Source of the DNA: a virus
Strand: one strand, 5' to 3'
IMG/VR virus record: IMGVR_UViG_3300048930_000661
Location: 1-49,315 of that record
Length of the DNA: 49,315 nucleotides
Shown: piece after piece, positions 23,654 to 30,402 of the stretch
How positions within the stretch are numbered: position 1 is the first letter of the stretch
Layout of the letters: each line of letters starts with the position of its first letter
Notes under the pieces: model-generated
What the model was told of the DNA's origin: nothing
What the model saw: only the letters and a program-made list of their open reading frames with translations
The model's database searches: none
Program-made: the position numbers and the translations under genes

Positions 23654-24027
23654 GCCGCCCCGCGCCACTGGAAATCCACGTGATGAACCCCGCTTACCCG
23701 GGCGGCAAACACTTCGCAACGCTGTACGACGGCGACCGTGGCAGGGTGCTGTTCACCGCACAGGGAAGCGGACATGACGCTGCAGTGGAGCAATTGCTGA
23801 CGCGCAAGCGTTATTCGCGCGTGTCGCGCCGTCGCTACGTGGTGAAGAGCAATCGCCCTGCGGCAGTAGTCGGCCTGCTGGAATTAATCGACAAAGCGGA
23901 ATTCACCGTCGACGCCGATGACGATACGGAAGCCGTCCATGTGGCGCTTCCCATGGAAGGTTTCTTGCGACGTGTGCAGGCAGCAGTCACGGCCATCGAA
24001 CCCGGCAGCACCTTCCCGCCGACCTAA
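23650..24027 (+). CDS. Hypothetical protein
   Basis: A 125-residue protein (MSRPAPLEIHVMNPAYPGG...) of mixed alpha/beta type with a basic middle (TRKRYSRVSRRRYVVK) and an acidic segment after it. No family is recognised. Position suggests an early accessory function. Confidence 0.6.
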   Translation: MSRPAPLEIHVMNPAYPGGKHFATLYDGDRGRVLFTAQGSGHDAAVEQLLTRKRYSRVSRRRYVVKSNRPAAVVGLLELIDKAEFTVDADDDTEAVHVALPMEGFLRRVQAAVTAIEPGSTFPPT

Positions 24028-24083
24028 CCCGGCGCGCCAGCGCCGCCCTTCGCCGCGCCCCGCGGCATCCACCAGAGGTCACC

Positions 24084-24425
24084 ATGAACCAGAAAGCAAC
24101 CCAAGCGTTCGGAGAACTCATCGGCGAATTCGACGCCGGCGTCTTCGAACAGAAAGTCACCGCGGCATTGCGCGAAGCCGCGGAGGGTGCCATCACCCAC
24201 CGCAAGACCGGCAAGGTCTCGCTGTCCTTCAGCATGAAGCCCATCGGCGACTCCAACCAAGTCGCGGTTACCCACAAGCTCTCGTACCTCAAGCCCACCG
24301 CCAAGGGCAGCGTGACCGAGGACGACGCCACCAACACGCCGATGCACGTCAACCGCAGCGGCTACCTCTCCATCTTCCCGGACACCCAGCAGAACTTGCC
24401 GCTGGGCCAGAAGCAGGAGGCCTGA
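24084..24425 (+). CDS. Conserved phage-type hypothetical protein
   Basis: A 113-residue protein with AGAGGTCACC before ATG 24084. Text such as KTGKVSLSFSMKPIGDSNQV and VTHKLSYLKPTAKG recurs in small phage proteins found next to DUF2303 genes. It is followed two bases later by the DUF2303 gene, so the two probably work together. No biochemical role is known. Confidence 0.65.
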   Translation: MNQKATQAFGELIGEFDAGVFEQKVTAALREAAEGAITHRKTGKVSLSFSMKPIGDSNQVAVTHKLSYLKPTAKGSVTEDDATNTPMHVNRSGYLSIFPDTQQNLPLGQKQEA

Positions 24426-24427
24426 GC

Positions 24428-25258
24428 ATGGAAGCGCTCACGTCAAGCACCGCCATCGCGGAAGTTCGCGACCTTGCCATCGCCGCGACTGAACACCTCA
24501 ACGACGCCAACCACAACATCGCCATGCGCATCGCTCCGGACAACTTCCGCGCGATCGACACCGAGCAATTCCAGCTTCATCGCCGCCGCTTCCGCGGCAG
24601 GCTCGCCACCAACTCGCTTTCAGATTTCATTCTCTACGTGAAGAGTCGCGTCAGCGAAGGTGAAAAGGCCCCGGGCTTCATCGACGGCGACAAGCTGTCC
24701 GCCACCATGCTGTTCAATCTCGGCACGCCGGAAAGGCCAGGCCACGGCGACGATACCGCCCACCTTGCACTGAAGGCATCGCCGGCCTATTCCGCCCTCA
24801 TCGGCGCGCACGGCAGCACCCTCCAGCACCTGGACGCATTGAACTGGCTGCAGGACTGGGCGGACCACATCACGTACGCGGACGATGAAGGCAACGATCT
24901 GCCAACGCTGCCCACGTACAACGCCCTGCGCAAGCTGACCATCAGCGCCACCAGCGAAGCCACCAGCGAAGAACGTACCCACGGCACCAGCCGCAGCGCC
25001 CTGGAACAGGTGGAAGCCCGTGGCGCCAGCACCCTGCCGGCATTCATCCGCTTCACCTGCACCCCGTACGCCGGGCTGCCGGAACGCGGGCTTTGGCTGC
25101 GCGTGAACGTGCGCGAGGCTGGCGGCAAGGCAGCGCTCCAGTTCCGCATCCGCAACCTGGACGGCGAGAAGGAAGCCATCGCCCAGGACTTCAAGACCGC
25201 GTTGCTGGCCGAACTAGAAAGCCATGCCGCGCTCGTCATCGGCACCTTCACCCCGTGA
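24428..25258 (+). CDS. DUF2303 family protein (YfdQ-like)
   Basis: A 276-residue protein fitting DUF2303 in length and text (FSDFILYV-like LSDFILYVKSR, then FNLGTPERPGHGDDTAHLAL). Such proteins are found in early operons of many temperate phages and prophages; the E. coli member is yfdQ. Function is unknown. The start MEALTSSTAIAEVRDL is adjacent to the preceding gene. Confidence 0.8.
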   Translation: MEALTSSTAIAEVRDLAIAATEHLNDANHNIAMRIAPDNFRAIDTEQFQLHRRRFRGRLATNSLSDFILYVKSRVSEGEKAPGFIDGDKLSATMLFNLGTPERPGHGDDTAHLALKASPAYSALIGAHGSTLQHLDALNWLQDWADHITYADDEGNDLPTLPTYNALRKLTISATSEATSEERTHGTSRSALEQVEARGASTLPAFIRFTCTPYAGLPERGLWLRVNVREAGGKAALQFRIRNLDGEKEAIAQDFKTALLAELESHAALVIGTFTP

Positions 25259-25264
25259 CCAACG

Positions 25265-25288
25265 CGCCCCGGCGTGTGCGCCGGGGCG
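25265..25288 (+). terminator. Perfect 10-base-pair hairpin after the DUF2303 gene
   Basis: Arms 25265-25274 and 25279-25288 (cgccccggcg / cgccggggcg) flank a TGTG loop, seven bases after the stop. There is no U-tract, so it may act as partial terminator or 3' stabiliser within the operon. Confidence 0.5.
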
Positions 25289-25317
25289 CTTCACGGCCCA
25301 CTACCACGGAGGCTGAC

Positions 25318-25557
25318 ATGCGCGCCCTCGCTGCCGTCAAAACTTCGAGCACCATCGTTCGATTGCTTCCGAAACCGGCGATCAAGCGCTGGACCCAACT
25401 CAGCGAACCGGTGTTCCCGTCGGAAACCGATGCGCGAATGCGCGCGCAATCCCTGCTCACCGGACTGTCATTCCAAGACAACACCCGCACGCCGGGCGGG
25501 CTGACATTCGCCCAGGCGCAGGACGTGCTGCGCTGGGCCACCACGAGGATCCTCTAA
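25318..25557 (+). CDS. Hypothetical small protein
   Basis: A 79-residue protein with CGGAGG before ATG 25318. It is basic at the N terminus and ends LTFAQAQDVLRWATTRIL. No family is recognised. It overlaps the next gene as TAATG. Confidence 0.6.
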   Translation: MRALAAVKTSSTIVRLLPKPAIKRWTQLSEPVFPSETDARMRAQSLLTGLSFQDNTRTPGGLTFAQAQDVLRWATTRIL

Positions 25558-25931
25558 TGGAACTTACCCCCAAGCTGCGGGAAGCCCTGCAGTGTGCCGC
25601 AGCTGCCCCGAACGCCACGCTGGTGCGGGGCTGCAAGGGCTTCCGCCCTACCGGGCAAATTGCCGAGCGCCAGGTGGTCACCCGTCGCACCGCCAACGCG
25701 CTGGTCAACGCGATGCTGGCCAGCTTCAACGACCGTACCCTGCCCAGCGCCATAACGCTGACACCGCGCGGCATCGAGACCGTGACCGAGTTCAAGGCCC
25801 GCGGCGGCGTGGTCCAGGTGCTCGGCCCCTACGACAGCGGCAACCCGCTGCGCTTCGATCACAGCCGCACAGAAGTGCCACCCCTCCGCCGCCCTTCGCA
25901 ACGCCGCCGGCCCGCAGCTGGCGCCATCTGA
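25557..25931 (+). CDS. Hypothetical protein, possible winged helix
   Basis: A 124-residue protein (MELTPKLREALQCAA...) whose spacing of helices (VTRRTANALVNAML) and strands (AITLTPRGIETV) resembles a small winged-helix domain; that is a guess. The C terminus is Arg/Pro-rich. It is coupled to the upstream gene by a TAATG overlap. Confidence 0.55.
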   Translation: MELTPKLREALQCAAAAPNATLVRGCKGFRPTGQIAERQVVTRRTANALVNAMLASFNDRTLPSAITLTPRGIETVTEFKARGGVVQVLGPYDSGNPLRFDHSRTEVPPLRRPSQRRRPAAGAI

Positions 25932-25951
25932 CCATGCCCGGAGACATTGCC

Positions 25952-26164
25952 ATGTACCACGCTACCGCCATGAGCGGGCCCGAGTTCCTTGAAGCCGTTG
26001 CCCACGCCGAACGCGGCAACAGCAACGACATCAACGCCGACATCTACGAGCAGCGCGCCGCCGAATGGAAGCTGGACAAGCGCGCCATTGAAACGCTGCA
26101 GCAAGACCTGCAGGCAGCCAAAGACAAGCTCGCAGGCATCGCCACAACGCTGCTGGGGCACTGA
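25952..26164 (+). CDS. Hypothetical small helical protein
   Basis: A 70-residue protein from ATG 25952, chosen because GGAG lies nine bases upstream; ATG 25934 is in frame. It is charged and helical, ending in a coiled-coil-like stretch (RAIETLQQDLQAAKDKLAGI). No family is recognised. Confidence 0.55.
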   Translation: MYHATAMSGPEFLEAVAHAERGNSNDINADIYEQRAAEWKLDKRAIETLQQDLQAAKDKLAGIATTLLGH

Positions 26165-26319
26165 TGGAACGCCTCACCGCCAGCCGTGCGCGCGCCCTGG
26201 GCGAGTCCCTGCGCACGCTTGACCTGACCACGTCCGCCACGGTTGTCGCGCTGCGCGACCGCATCGATGCGCTGTTGGACAGTGTCCTACAGCCGATCAG
26301 CCAAAAGGACATTTCCTGA
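26164..26319 (+). CDS. Hypothetical very small protein
   Basis: A 51-residue protein (MERLTASRARALGESLRTLD...) joined to both neighbours by overlapping stop/start codons (TGATG on the left, TGATG on the right). It is predicted helical. No family is recognised. Confidence 0.5.
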   Translation: MERLTASRARALGESLRTLDLTTSATVVALRDRIDALLDSVLQPISQKDIS

Positions 26320-26528
26320 TGCCGCGCTGGTACGCCCTCTGCCGCGGCAATGATCTGCCGGCTTGCGCCATCTGCCGCCGCCACGTGGACCACAACGGCA
26401 GCGCCCAGCACGAAGCCAGGCAGGGTTTCACCGGGCCGGACCTGGTAGGCACGCACTGCAACCGCTTCATCGAACTTCCGCCGGTGCTGGGCGTGGCCGG
26501 TGCCGTCACCCCAACCGATTCGCGCTAA
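26319..26528 (+). CDS. Hypothetical small Cys-rich protein
   Basis: A 69-residue protein with several Cys and His residues (LPACAICRRHVDHN, GTHCNRF) that may bind zinc. It is the last of the overlapping small-gene chain before the DGR. No family is recognised. Confidence 0.5.
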   Translation: MPRWYALCRGNDLPACAICRRHVDHNGSAQHEARQGFTGPDLVGTHCNRFIELPPVLGVAGAVTPTDSR

Positions 26529-26547
26529 GCGCACACAAGAGGCCACC

Positions 26548-27012
26548 ATGAACCAGTTCAATGTCCGCGTCACCCACCGCACAGAGCTTGGCGACCGCGC
26601 GATCGAGCACACCATCGAAATCGACACCGGGAAGGCTGAGAGCCCTGCACTCCCTCAGGCCAGCGTCACGGCGGTGAACAGCACCCTGGAGTGGAGTGCC
26701 ACGCTCTGCGACGGCGAGCGCGCGACCTACAAGAAGGCCGAGGCCGCATGCGCCGCACTTGGCGAAGGCTGGCGCCTGCCCACGCGTATGGAGCTGGAGT
26801 CGATTCTCGACCTCTCGCGTCACGGCCCCGCCGTCGACCCCGCCCGGTTCCCTGACACGCAGTCCAGCTGGTACTGGAGCAGCACGCCGTGCGCGTGGTC
26901 TTCCGATCACGCGTGGGTCGTCAGCTTCGTCAACGGCTACGCCAGTTACGACCACCGCGTCAACTACAGCGCCTTCGTGCGCGCGGTGCGTGCGTCGCCT
27001 TCCGGCCAGTAA
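26548..27012 (+). CDS. DGR target protein 1 (DUF1566/C-type-lectin-like fold)
   Basis: A 154-residue protein starting at ATG 26548 with AAGAGG upstream. The N-terminal 45 residues are unlike the second target. From LEWSATLCDGERATYKKAEA on it follows DUF1566 proteins (EGWRLPTRMELESI...SWYWSST...FVRAVR), the lectin-like fold used by many DGR targets. The last 38 residues are VR1. It differs from the template at ten bases, all template adenines, changing nine residues. Unlike in phage BPP-1, the target is not fused to a fibre and has no signal peptide, so its ligand and location are unknown. Confidence 0.88.
   Translation: MNQFNVRVTHRTELGDRAIEHTIEIDTGKAESPALPQASVTAVNSTLEWSATLCDGERATYKKAEAACAALGEGWRLPTRMELESILDLSRHGPAVDPARFPDTQSSWYWSSTPCAWSSDHAWVVSFVNGYASYDHRVNYSAFVRAVRASPSGQ
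26893..27006 (+). repeat. DGR variable region 1 (VR1)
   Basis: A 114-base match to the TR at 27991-28104. All ten differences sit where the TR has A (five A to G, five A to T). The last 36 bases contain no variation and end in GGC followed by CAG, whereas the TR has GAG there, as expected for an IMH versus IMH* distinction. Confidence 0.93.
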
Positions 27013-27046
27013 CTCGGCCTTTCTGATCTAGCCCAAGGAGTCAGCC

Positions 27047-27475
27047 ATGAACGCCACCGCAGCCGCGGTTTCCACCCCCGCCTCTCCGCGCTTCGTCGAC
27101 AACGCCGACGGCACCGTTACCGACAACACCACGGGCCTCATGTGGTCGAAGGCGACGCTCAGCGCGGAGAATGTTACCCACCGCCAAGCCGAGAACATCT
27201 GTACTGACCTCGACCTCGCCGGCCACAAGGACTGGCGCTTGCCGACCGTGGGGGAATTGTTCGCGCTGGCGGACCACTCGCGGTATTCGCCGGCGATCGA
27301 CACTGAGGCATTCCCGGGCACGCACTCCGATTGGTACTGGAGCAGCACCATCACGGCGTGGTCTTCCGATCTCGCGTGGGTCGTCTGCTTCAGCTACGGC
27401 AACGCCGTTAGCAGCCGCCGCGACTACTACAACGCCTTCGTGCGCGCGGTGCGTGCGTCGCCTTCCGGCCAGTGA
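27047..27475 (+). CDS. DGR target protein 2 (DUF1566/C-type-lectin-like fold)
   Basis: A 142-residue protein with AAGGAG before the ATG. It opens with a short Ala/Pro stretch, then the full DUF1566 signature: NADGTVTDNTTGLMWSKA, a Cys at ENICTDLDLAG, DWRLPTVGELFALAD, and WYWSST before the variable end. VR2 forms its last 38 residues and differs from the template at 12 adenines. It follows target 1 by 34 bases, so one template serves two targets. The domain is cleaner DUF1566 than target 1, which suggests duplication or capture followed by divergence. Confidence 0.9.
   Translation: MNATAAAVSTPASPRFVDNADGTVTDNTTGLMWSKATLSAENVTHRQAENICTDLDLAGHKDWRLPTVGELFALADHSRYSPAIDTEAFPGTHSDWYWSSTITAWSSDLAWVVCFSYGNAVSSRRDYYNAFVRAVRASPSGQ
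27356..27469 (+). repeat. DGR variable region 2 (VR2)
   Basis: A 114-base match to the TR. All 12 differences are at TR adenines (A to G or A to T), including the CAC to CTC and AGC to TGC sites that VR1 leaves unchanged. The other 90 TR positions, which are not A, are identical. Confidence 0.93.
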
Positions 27476-27496
27476 CTTTGCCTCTCTGAGCTGATC

Positions 27497-27937
27497 ATGG
27501 CCTACGAATTGCCACCTATCGCCAAAGCGTCTCGCACCATGCTGGTCATGGTGGAGCAGGCCGCCACGACGTTCCCGCGCCGGCACCGCTATGGCCTGGG
27601 CGAAGAGCTGCGGGCCAACGCCCGCGAGGTGGCGCGGCTCTGCAACCGCGCGTGGCGTGATCGCGCACGGCAGCTCTACTGGACGGAGCAACTGCGGTGG
27701 GCAGTCGATGAAATCAAGACCACCCTGCAGCTTGGCCAGGAACTGAAGGCGTTCCGCAGCTTCAAAGAGTTCGATGCCCTGATCCGCAAAGCGGAAGACC
27801 TGGGTAGGCAAGCCGGTGCATGGCACCGGCACCAGCAGCACCCCAACGGCCAGAATGCAGCGCCCCACAAGGCACCGCAGCGCGCCGAGACACTGGGCAC
27901 GCGCCCCGCCTCCGCTAATGCAGGGGCCAACCAATGA
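27497..27937 (+). CDS. avd: Accessory variability determinant (Avd)
   Basis: A 146-residue protein whose first 115 residues are the helical bundle typical of DGR Avd proteins, rich in Arg/Lys (RRHRYGLGEELRANAREVAR, YWTEQLRWAVDEIKTTLQLG, FKEFDALIRKAEDLGRQAG). Avd forms a pentamer that binds the RT and TR RNA and is required for mutagenic cDNA synthesis. The C-terminal 30 residues are low-complexity. Its stop overlaps the RT-frame ATG as ATGA. It appears intact. Confidence 0.88.
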   Translation: MAYELPPIAKASRTMLVMVEQAATTFPRRHRYGLGEELRANAREVARLCNRAWRDRARQLYWTEQLRWAVDEIKTTLQLGQELKAFRSFKEFDALIRKAEDLGRQAGAWHRHQQHPNGQNAAPHKAPQRAETLGTRPASANAGANQ

Positions 27938-29076
27938 CAACGCCGTCCTACCCGTTTGGCTGGCCGGCGAAGTTGCAAGTGGGCGCGGAGGCGTGGTCTT
28001 CCGATCACGCGTGGATCGTCAGCTTCAACAACGGCAACGCCAATAACAACCACCGCGACAACAACAACGCCTTCGTGCGCGCGGTGCGTGCGTCGCCTTC
28101 CGGCGAGTGTCAGGGTGCAGGTGCGCAGGGCATTCCCTTGCGCGCCCTTTACAACGCCTGGCGCGCTGCGCGCCGAGGCAAGAAGCCCAGCCGCAACCAG
28201 CTGGCCTTCGACATGCAATGGGCGGATCGCCTGCTGCAGCTACAGCGCGAGGTCAACGCCGGCCGGTGGCAACCGCGTCCCAGCACCTGCTTCATTGCCA
28301 CCCGCCCGAAGGCGCGCGAGATCCACGCGCCCGACTTCGGCGACCGCGTGGTGCACCACTGGCTGGTCCCGCAGCTGGAAGCGGTCTACGAGCCGCGCTT
28401 CATCTTCGACAGCTACGCCAATCGCCGTGGCAAAGGTAGCCATGCCGCCGTGCGGCGACTGCAGTGCTTCGTTCGGCAGGTGGCCAGCGGGCAAGGCGGC
28501 GGGTACTACCTCCAGCTCGACATCCACAACTACTTCAATTCGATCCATCGCGCCACACTGTGGCGGCTGCTGAAGCCGGTACTGATGCGTGCCGGCGTAT
28601 CACACCAGGCGCTGCAGGCCACCCATGCGCTACTCCGCCGCGATCGCAAACAGTTGGTCGCCTGGCAACGCCAGATTGAGCAATTTCTCGCGCAACGCCT
28701 GCGGCTCTCCCTCAAGGCCGACGTGAAGCTGCGCCCGCTGGGCGACGGCATCGACTTCCTTGGCTACGTGATCCGCCCCACGCACACGCTGGCACGCCGC
28801 CGCGTGGTCGCCCATGCCTGCGAGGCCTTCGCTGCATGGGAAGCGCGCCATGTGCACAACGGCCATATCTGCGCCACCCCAAGCGCGCTTCGCGCCCTGC
28901 AGGCAACCGCCGCCAGCTATGCCGGCCACCTGAAACACGCCAGCTGCCACCGTCTGCAGAACGCATTGCATCGCCGGTTCGCTTGGCTTGCCATCGCGGC
29001 AACACCGCGCCGCTTCCCTGCCCGGCAAGAGGGCCGGGCAGTCACGCTCCGCTTCAAGGAAGTCGATCATGACTGA
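27934..29076 (+). CDS. DGR reverse transcriptase, lacking catalytic motifs through an in-frame deletion
   Basis: A 380-codon frame. Residues 20-57 are the translated TR. The RT proper starts near residue 65 (GIPLRALYNAWRAARRGKKP); a TTG there could be the native start. Motifs seen are KAREIHAPDFGDRVVHHW, FDSYANRRGKGSHAA, motif A YYLQLDIHNYFNSI with D196, and the thumb region GIDFLGYVIRPTH. Normally some 65-75 residues holding G(I/L)PIGxLTSQ and the YxDD box stand between the helix after motif A and the helix DR-QL-W. Here HALLRRD (231-237) runs straight into RKQLVAWQRQIEQFL. The frame stays open, so the product would fold without an active site. It looks like a recent deletion in a once active enzyme. 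Confidence 0.9.
   Translation: MTTPSYPFGWPAKLQVGAEAWSSDHAWIVSFNNGNANNNHRDNNNAFVRAVRASPSGECQGAGAQGIPLRALYNAWRAARRGKKPSRNQLAFDMQWADRLLQLQREVNAGRWQPRPSTCFIATRPKAREIHAPDFGDRVVHHWLVPQLEAVYEPRFIFDSYANRRGKGSHAAVRRLQCFVRQVASGQGGGYYLQLDIHNYFNSIHRATLWRLLKPVLMRAGVSHQALQATHALLRRDRKQLVAWQRQIEQFLAQRLRLSLKADVKLRPLGDGIDFLGYVIRPTHTLARRRVVAHACEAFAAWEARHVHNGHICATPSALRALQATAASYAGHLKHASCHRLQNALHRRFAWLAIAATPRRFPARQEGRAVTLRFKEVDHD
27991..28104 (+). repeat. DGR template repeat (TR), in frame with the RT
   Basis: The 114-base TR holds 24 adenines, concentrated in nine AAY codons between 28024 and 28068. It is transcribed to RNA and copied with errors at A before replacing VR. Both VRs differ from it only at these adenines. 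No stop codon separates it from the RT, so it is translated as residues 20-57 if the ATG at 27934 is used. Confidence 0.94.
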
Positions 29077-29353
29077 CGGCACACAACACGCCGCTCCTAT
29101 CATCGCGGCTAGCGCCATAGAAGGCCTCATCGTGACGCTCCCCGATGGACGCCCGGCACGCCTGGCGGTCATCGATGAAAGCGGCGGCGTCATCACAAGT
29201 GATGCAGGCATCACCCGCCAAGCCTTCGACGCCAGCTGTCGCGCCTATCGAAATTTCCTGCAGGGGCTCGGCCACATTCGCGTGGTTTCGGATTCTGCGG
29301 GAACCACTGATTCAGATTGCACAGCCCCATCCGACCATCGAGAACACGCATGA
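29069..29353 (+). CDS. Hypothetical protein after the DGR
   Basis: A 94-residue protein whose ATG 29069 lies inside the end of the RT frame. The middle reads GLIVTLPDGRPARLAVIDES and then ITRQAFDASCRAYRNFL. No family is recognised. Overlap with the RT suggests co-translation, but a DGR role is unproven. Confidence 0.55.
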   Translation: MTDGTQHAAPIIAASAIEGLIVTLPDGRPARLAVIDESGGVITSDAGITRQAFDASCRAYRNFLQGLGHIRVVSDSAGTTDSDCTAPSDHREHA

Positions 29354-29520
29354 AAACGATGACGCTATGTCTGGTCGCCTACATCCTGCTGGCCGTCCTA
29401 CTCGTAGTGGGGCAGGTGAACGCGGTCTCGATGGCCTTCTGGTTGACCGCCGCAGCGATGGCCTGGGCGCTGGTCATGTGGAACGAGACGCCTGAACCGC
29501 CTGATGTGGAAATCGAGTAG
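29350..29520 (+). CDS. Small two-segment membrane protein
   Basis: A 56-residue protein with two hydrophobic segments (residues about 4-22 and 27-45) and an acidic C terminus (ETPEPPDVEIE). ATG 29350 overlaps the previous stop. Its stop lies three bases before attC1, so it may be the last gene of a cassette whose left end has been lost. Confidence 0.6.
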   Translation: MKTMTLCLVAYILLAVLLVVGQVNAVSMAFWLTAAAMAWALVMWNETPEPPDVEIE

Positions 29521-29523
29521 CGG

Positions 29524-29583
29524 GCTTAACACCGAGTTAAGCCGCACCGCGTAGCGGTGTCGGCCTTGAACGCCTTGTTAGAT
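29524..29583 (+). repeat. attC site 1
   Basis: This 60-base site begins with R'' GCTTAAC (consensus RYYYAAC) and ends with R' GTTAGAT (consensus GTTRRRY). The arms between them (GTTAAGCCGCACCGC and GCGGTGTCGGCCTTGAAC) are imperfectly complementary around a short GTA loop, the layout of an integron attC. Cutting would be after G29577. Confidence 0.85.
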
Positions 29584-29601
29584 CCCACTCTTGGAGCCCC
29601 A

Positions 29602-29844
29602 ATGCAGCAATCACGACTTGAATCAATGGCCGAAACCGCGATCAACACAGCGATCGGCTACGTGATTGCGCTGGGGTCGCAGTTGGTGATCTTCCCGGCG
29701 TTTGGAATTGCGGTTTCTCTTTCCACGAACCTTTGGATAGGCGCGTGGTTCACGGCAATCAGCCTGGTGCGCGGGTACGCGATCCGCCGCTGGTTCAACG
29801 GACGGATTAAGCGGGCAGCCGCGAGGATGGCAGCGTGGGACTGA
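29602..29844 (+). CDS. DUF7220-like small membrane protein (cassette 1)
   Basis: An 80-residue protein with TTGGAG before ATG 29602 and two hydrophobic segments (GYVIALGSQLVIFPAFGI and NLWIGAWFTAISLV) and a basic C terminus. It resembles DUF7220, a family of small phage proteins of unknown function. The next gene overlaps its end by ten bases. Confidence 0.75.
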   Translation: MQQSRLESMAETAINTAIGYVIALGSQLVIFPAFGIAVSLSTNLWIGAWFTAISLVRGYAIRRWFNGRIKRAAARMAAWD

Positions 29845-30323
29845 GCGGACACCAAAGCGCCAGGATGAAGAACGACGAATGGCTGACGCCGCCGGAGATC
29901 GTCTCTGCGCTGGGCGCGTTCGACCTGGACCCGTGCAGCCCGGTCAACAGGCCGTGGGCCACAGCGTCGCAGCACTACACCGTGCAGGACGATGGACTGG
30001 CGCAGCCGTGGCACGGGCGCGTGTGGTGCAACCCGCCGTTTGGCCGCGAGGCGGTGAAGTGGCTGCGGCGGATGCGCGACCACGGCAACGGCGTGGCGCT
30101 GATCCCGGCGCGCACCGAAACCGCAATGTTCTACGAGACGGTGTGGGGACACGCAGCCGGCGTGCTGTTCCTGCGCTCACGACCACATTTCCACTACGTG
30201 GACGGCCGCCGAGCGCCGTTCAACAGCGGTGCGCCGATATGCCTGGTGGCGTATGGCGCGAGGAACCTGGACGCGCTCATGGAGAGCGGGCTGGGTTTCA
30301 CCGTAGTGGGATCTAACAGTTGA
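29835..30323 (+). CDS. Dam-like DNA N6-adenine methyltransferase (cassette 1)
   Basis: From GTG 29835 (AGGA eight bases upstream; ATG 29865 is possible) it encodes 162 residues. EWLTPPEIVSALGAFDLDPC is the opening of phage-type adenine methyltransferases, and WCNPPFG is the catalytic (D/N)PP(Y/F) motif. It may protect phage DNA from restriction. Its stop lies inside attC2's R'' arm, normal for cassette genes. Confidence 0.85.
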   Translation: MGLSGHQSARMKNDEWLTPPEIVSALGAFDLDPCSPVNRPWATASQHYTVQDDGLAQPWHGRVWCNPPFGREAVKWLRRMRDHGNGVALIPARTETAMFYETVWGHAAGVLFLRSRPHFHYVDGRRAPFNSGAPICLVAYGARNLDALMESGLGFTVVGSNS

Positions 30324-30402
30324 GTTAAGCCGGCCCGCTGGCCGGAAGTTTCAATCCGCGCCGAGACCGCGAAGCTGGCTCGGCTTGAACGAATTGTTAG
30401 GC
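30311..30402 (+). repeat. attC site 2
   Basis: A 92-base site with R'' ATCTAAC and R' GTTAGGC, both matching consensus. The inner arms include GAGTTAAGCCG and CGGCTTGAAC. It differs from attC3 at only five of about 78 inner positions. Confidence 0.88.

Larger units (their letters stand above)
29578..30396 (+). mobile_element. Integron gene cassette 1 (819 bases, two genes)
   Basis: It runs from TT of attC1's R' to G of attC2's R'. The cassette begins (G)TTAGATCCCACT, and its own R'' at 30305-30317 is the exact 13-base complement, as required for a circular cassette to rebuild a paired attC. It carries the DUF7220-type gene and the methyltransferase gene. Confidence 0.85.

Noticed and set aside
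27991-28104. TR considered as a third, degenerate DUF1566 gene
   Set aside because: Only the 114-base VR-equivalent is present, without the rest of the domain, and it is full of AAY codons as templates are.
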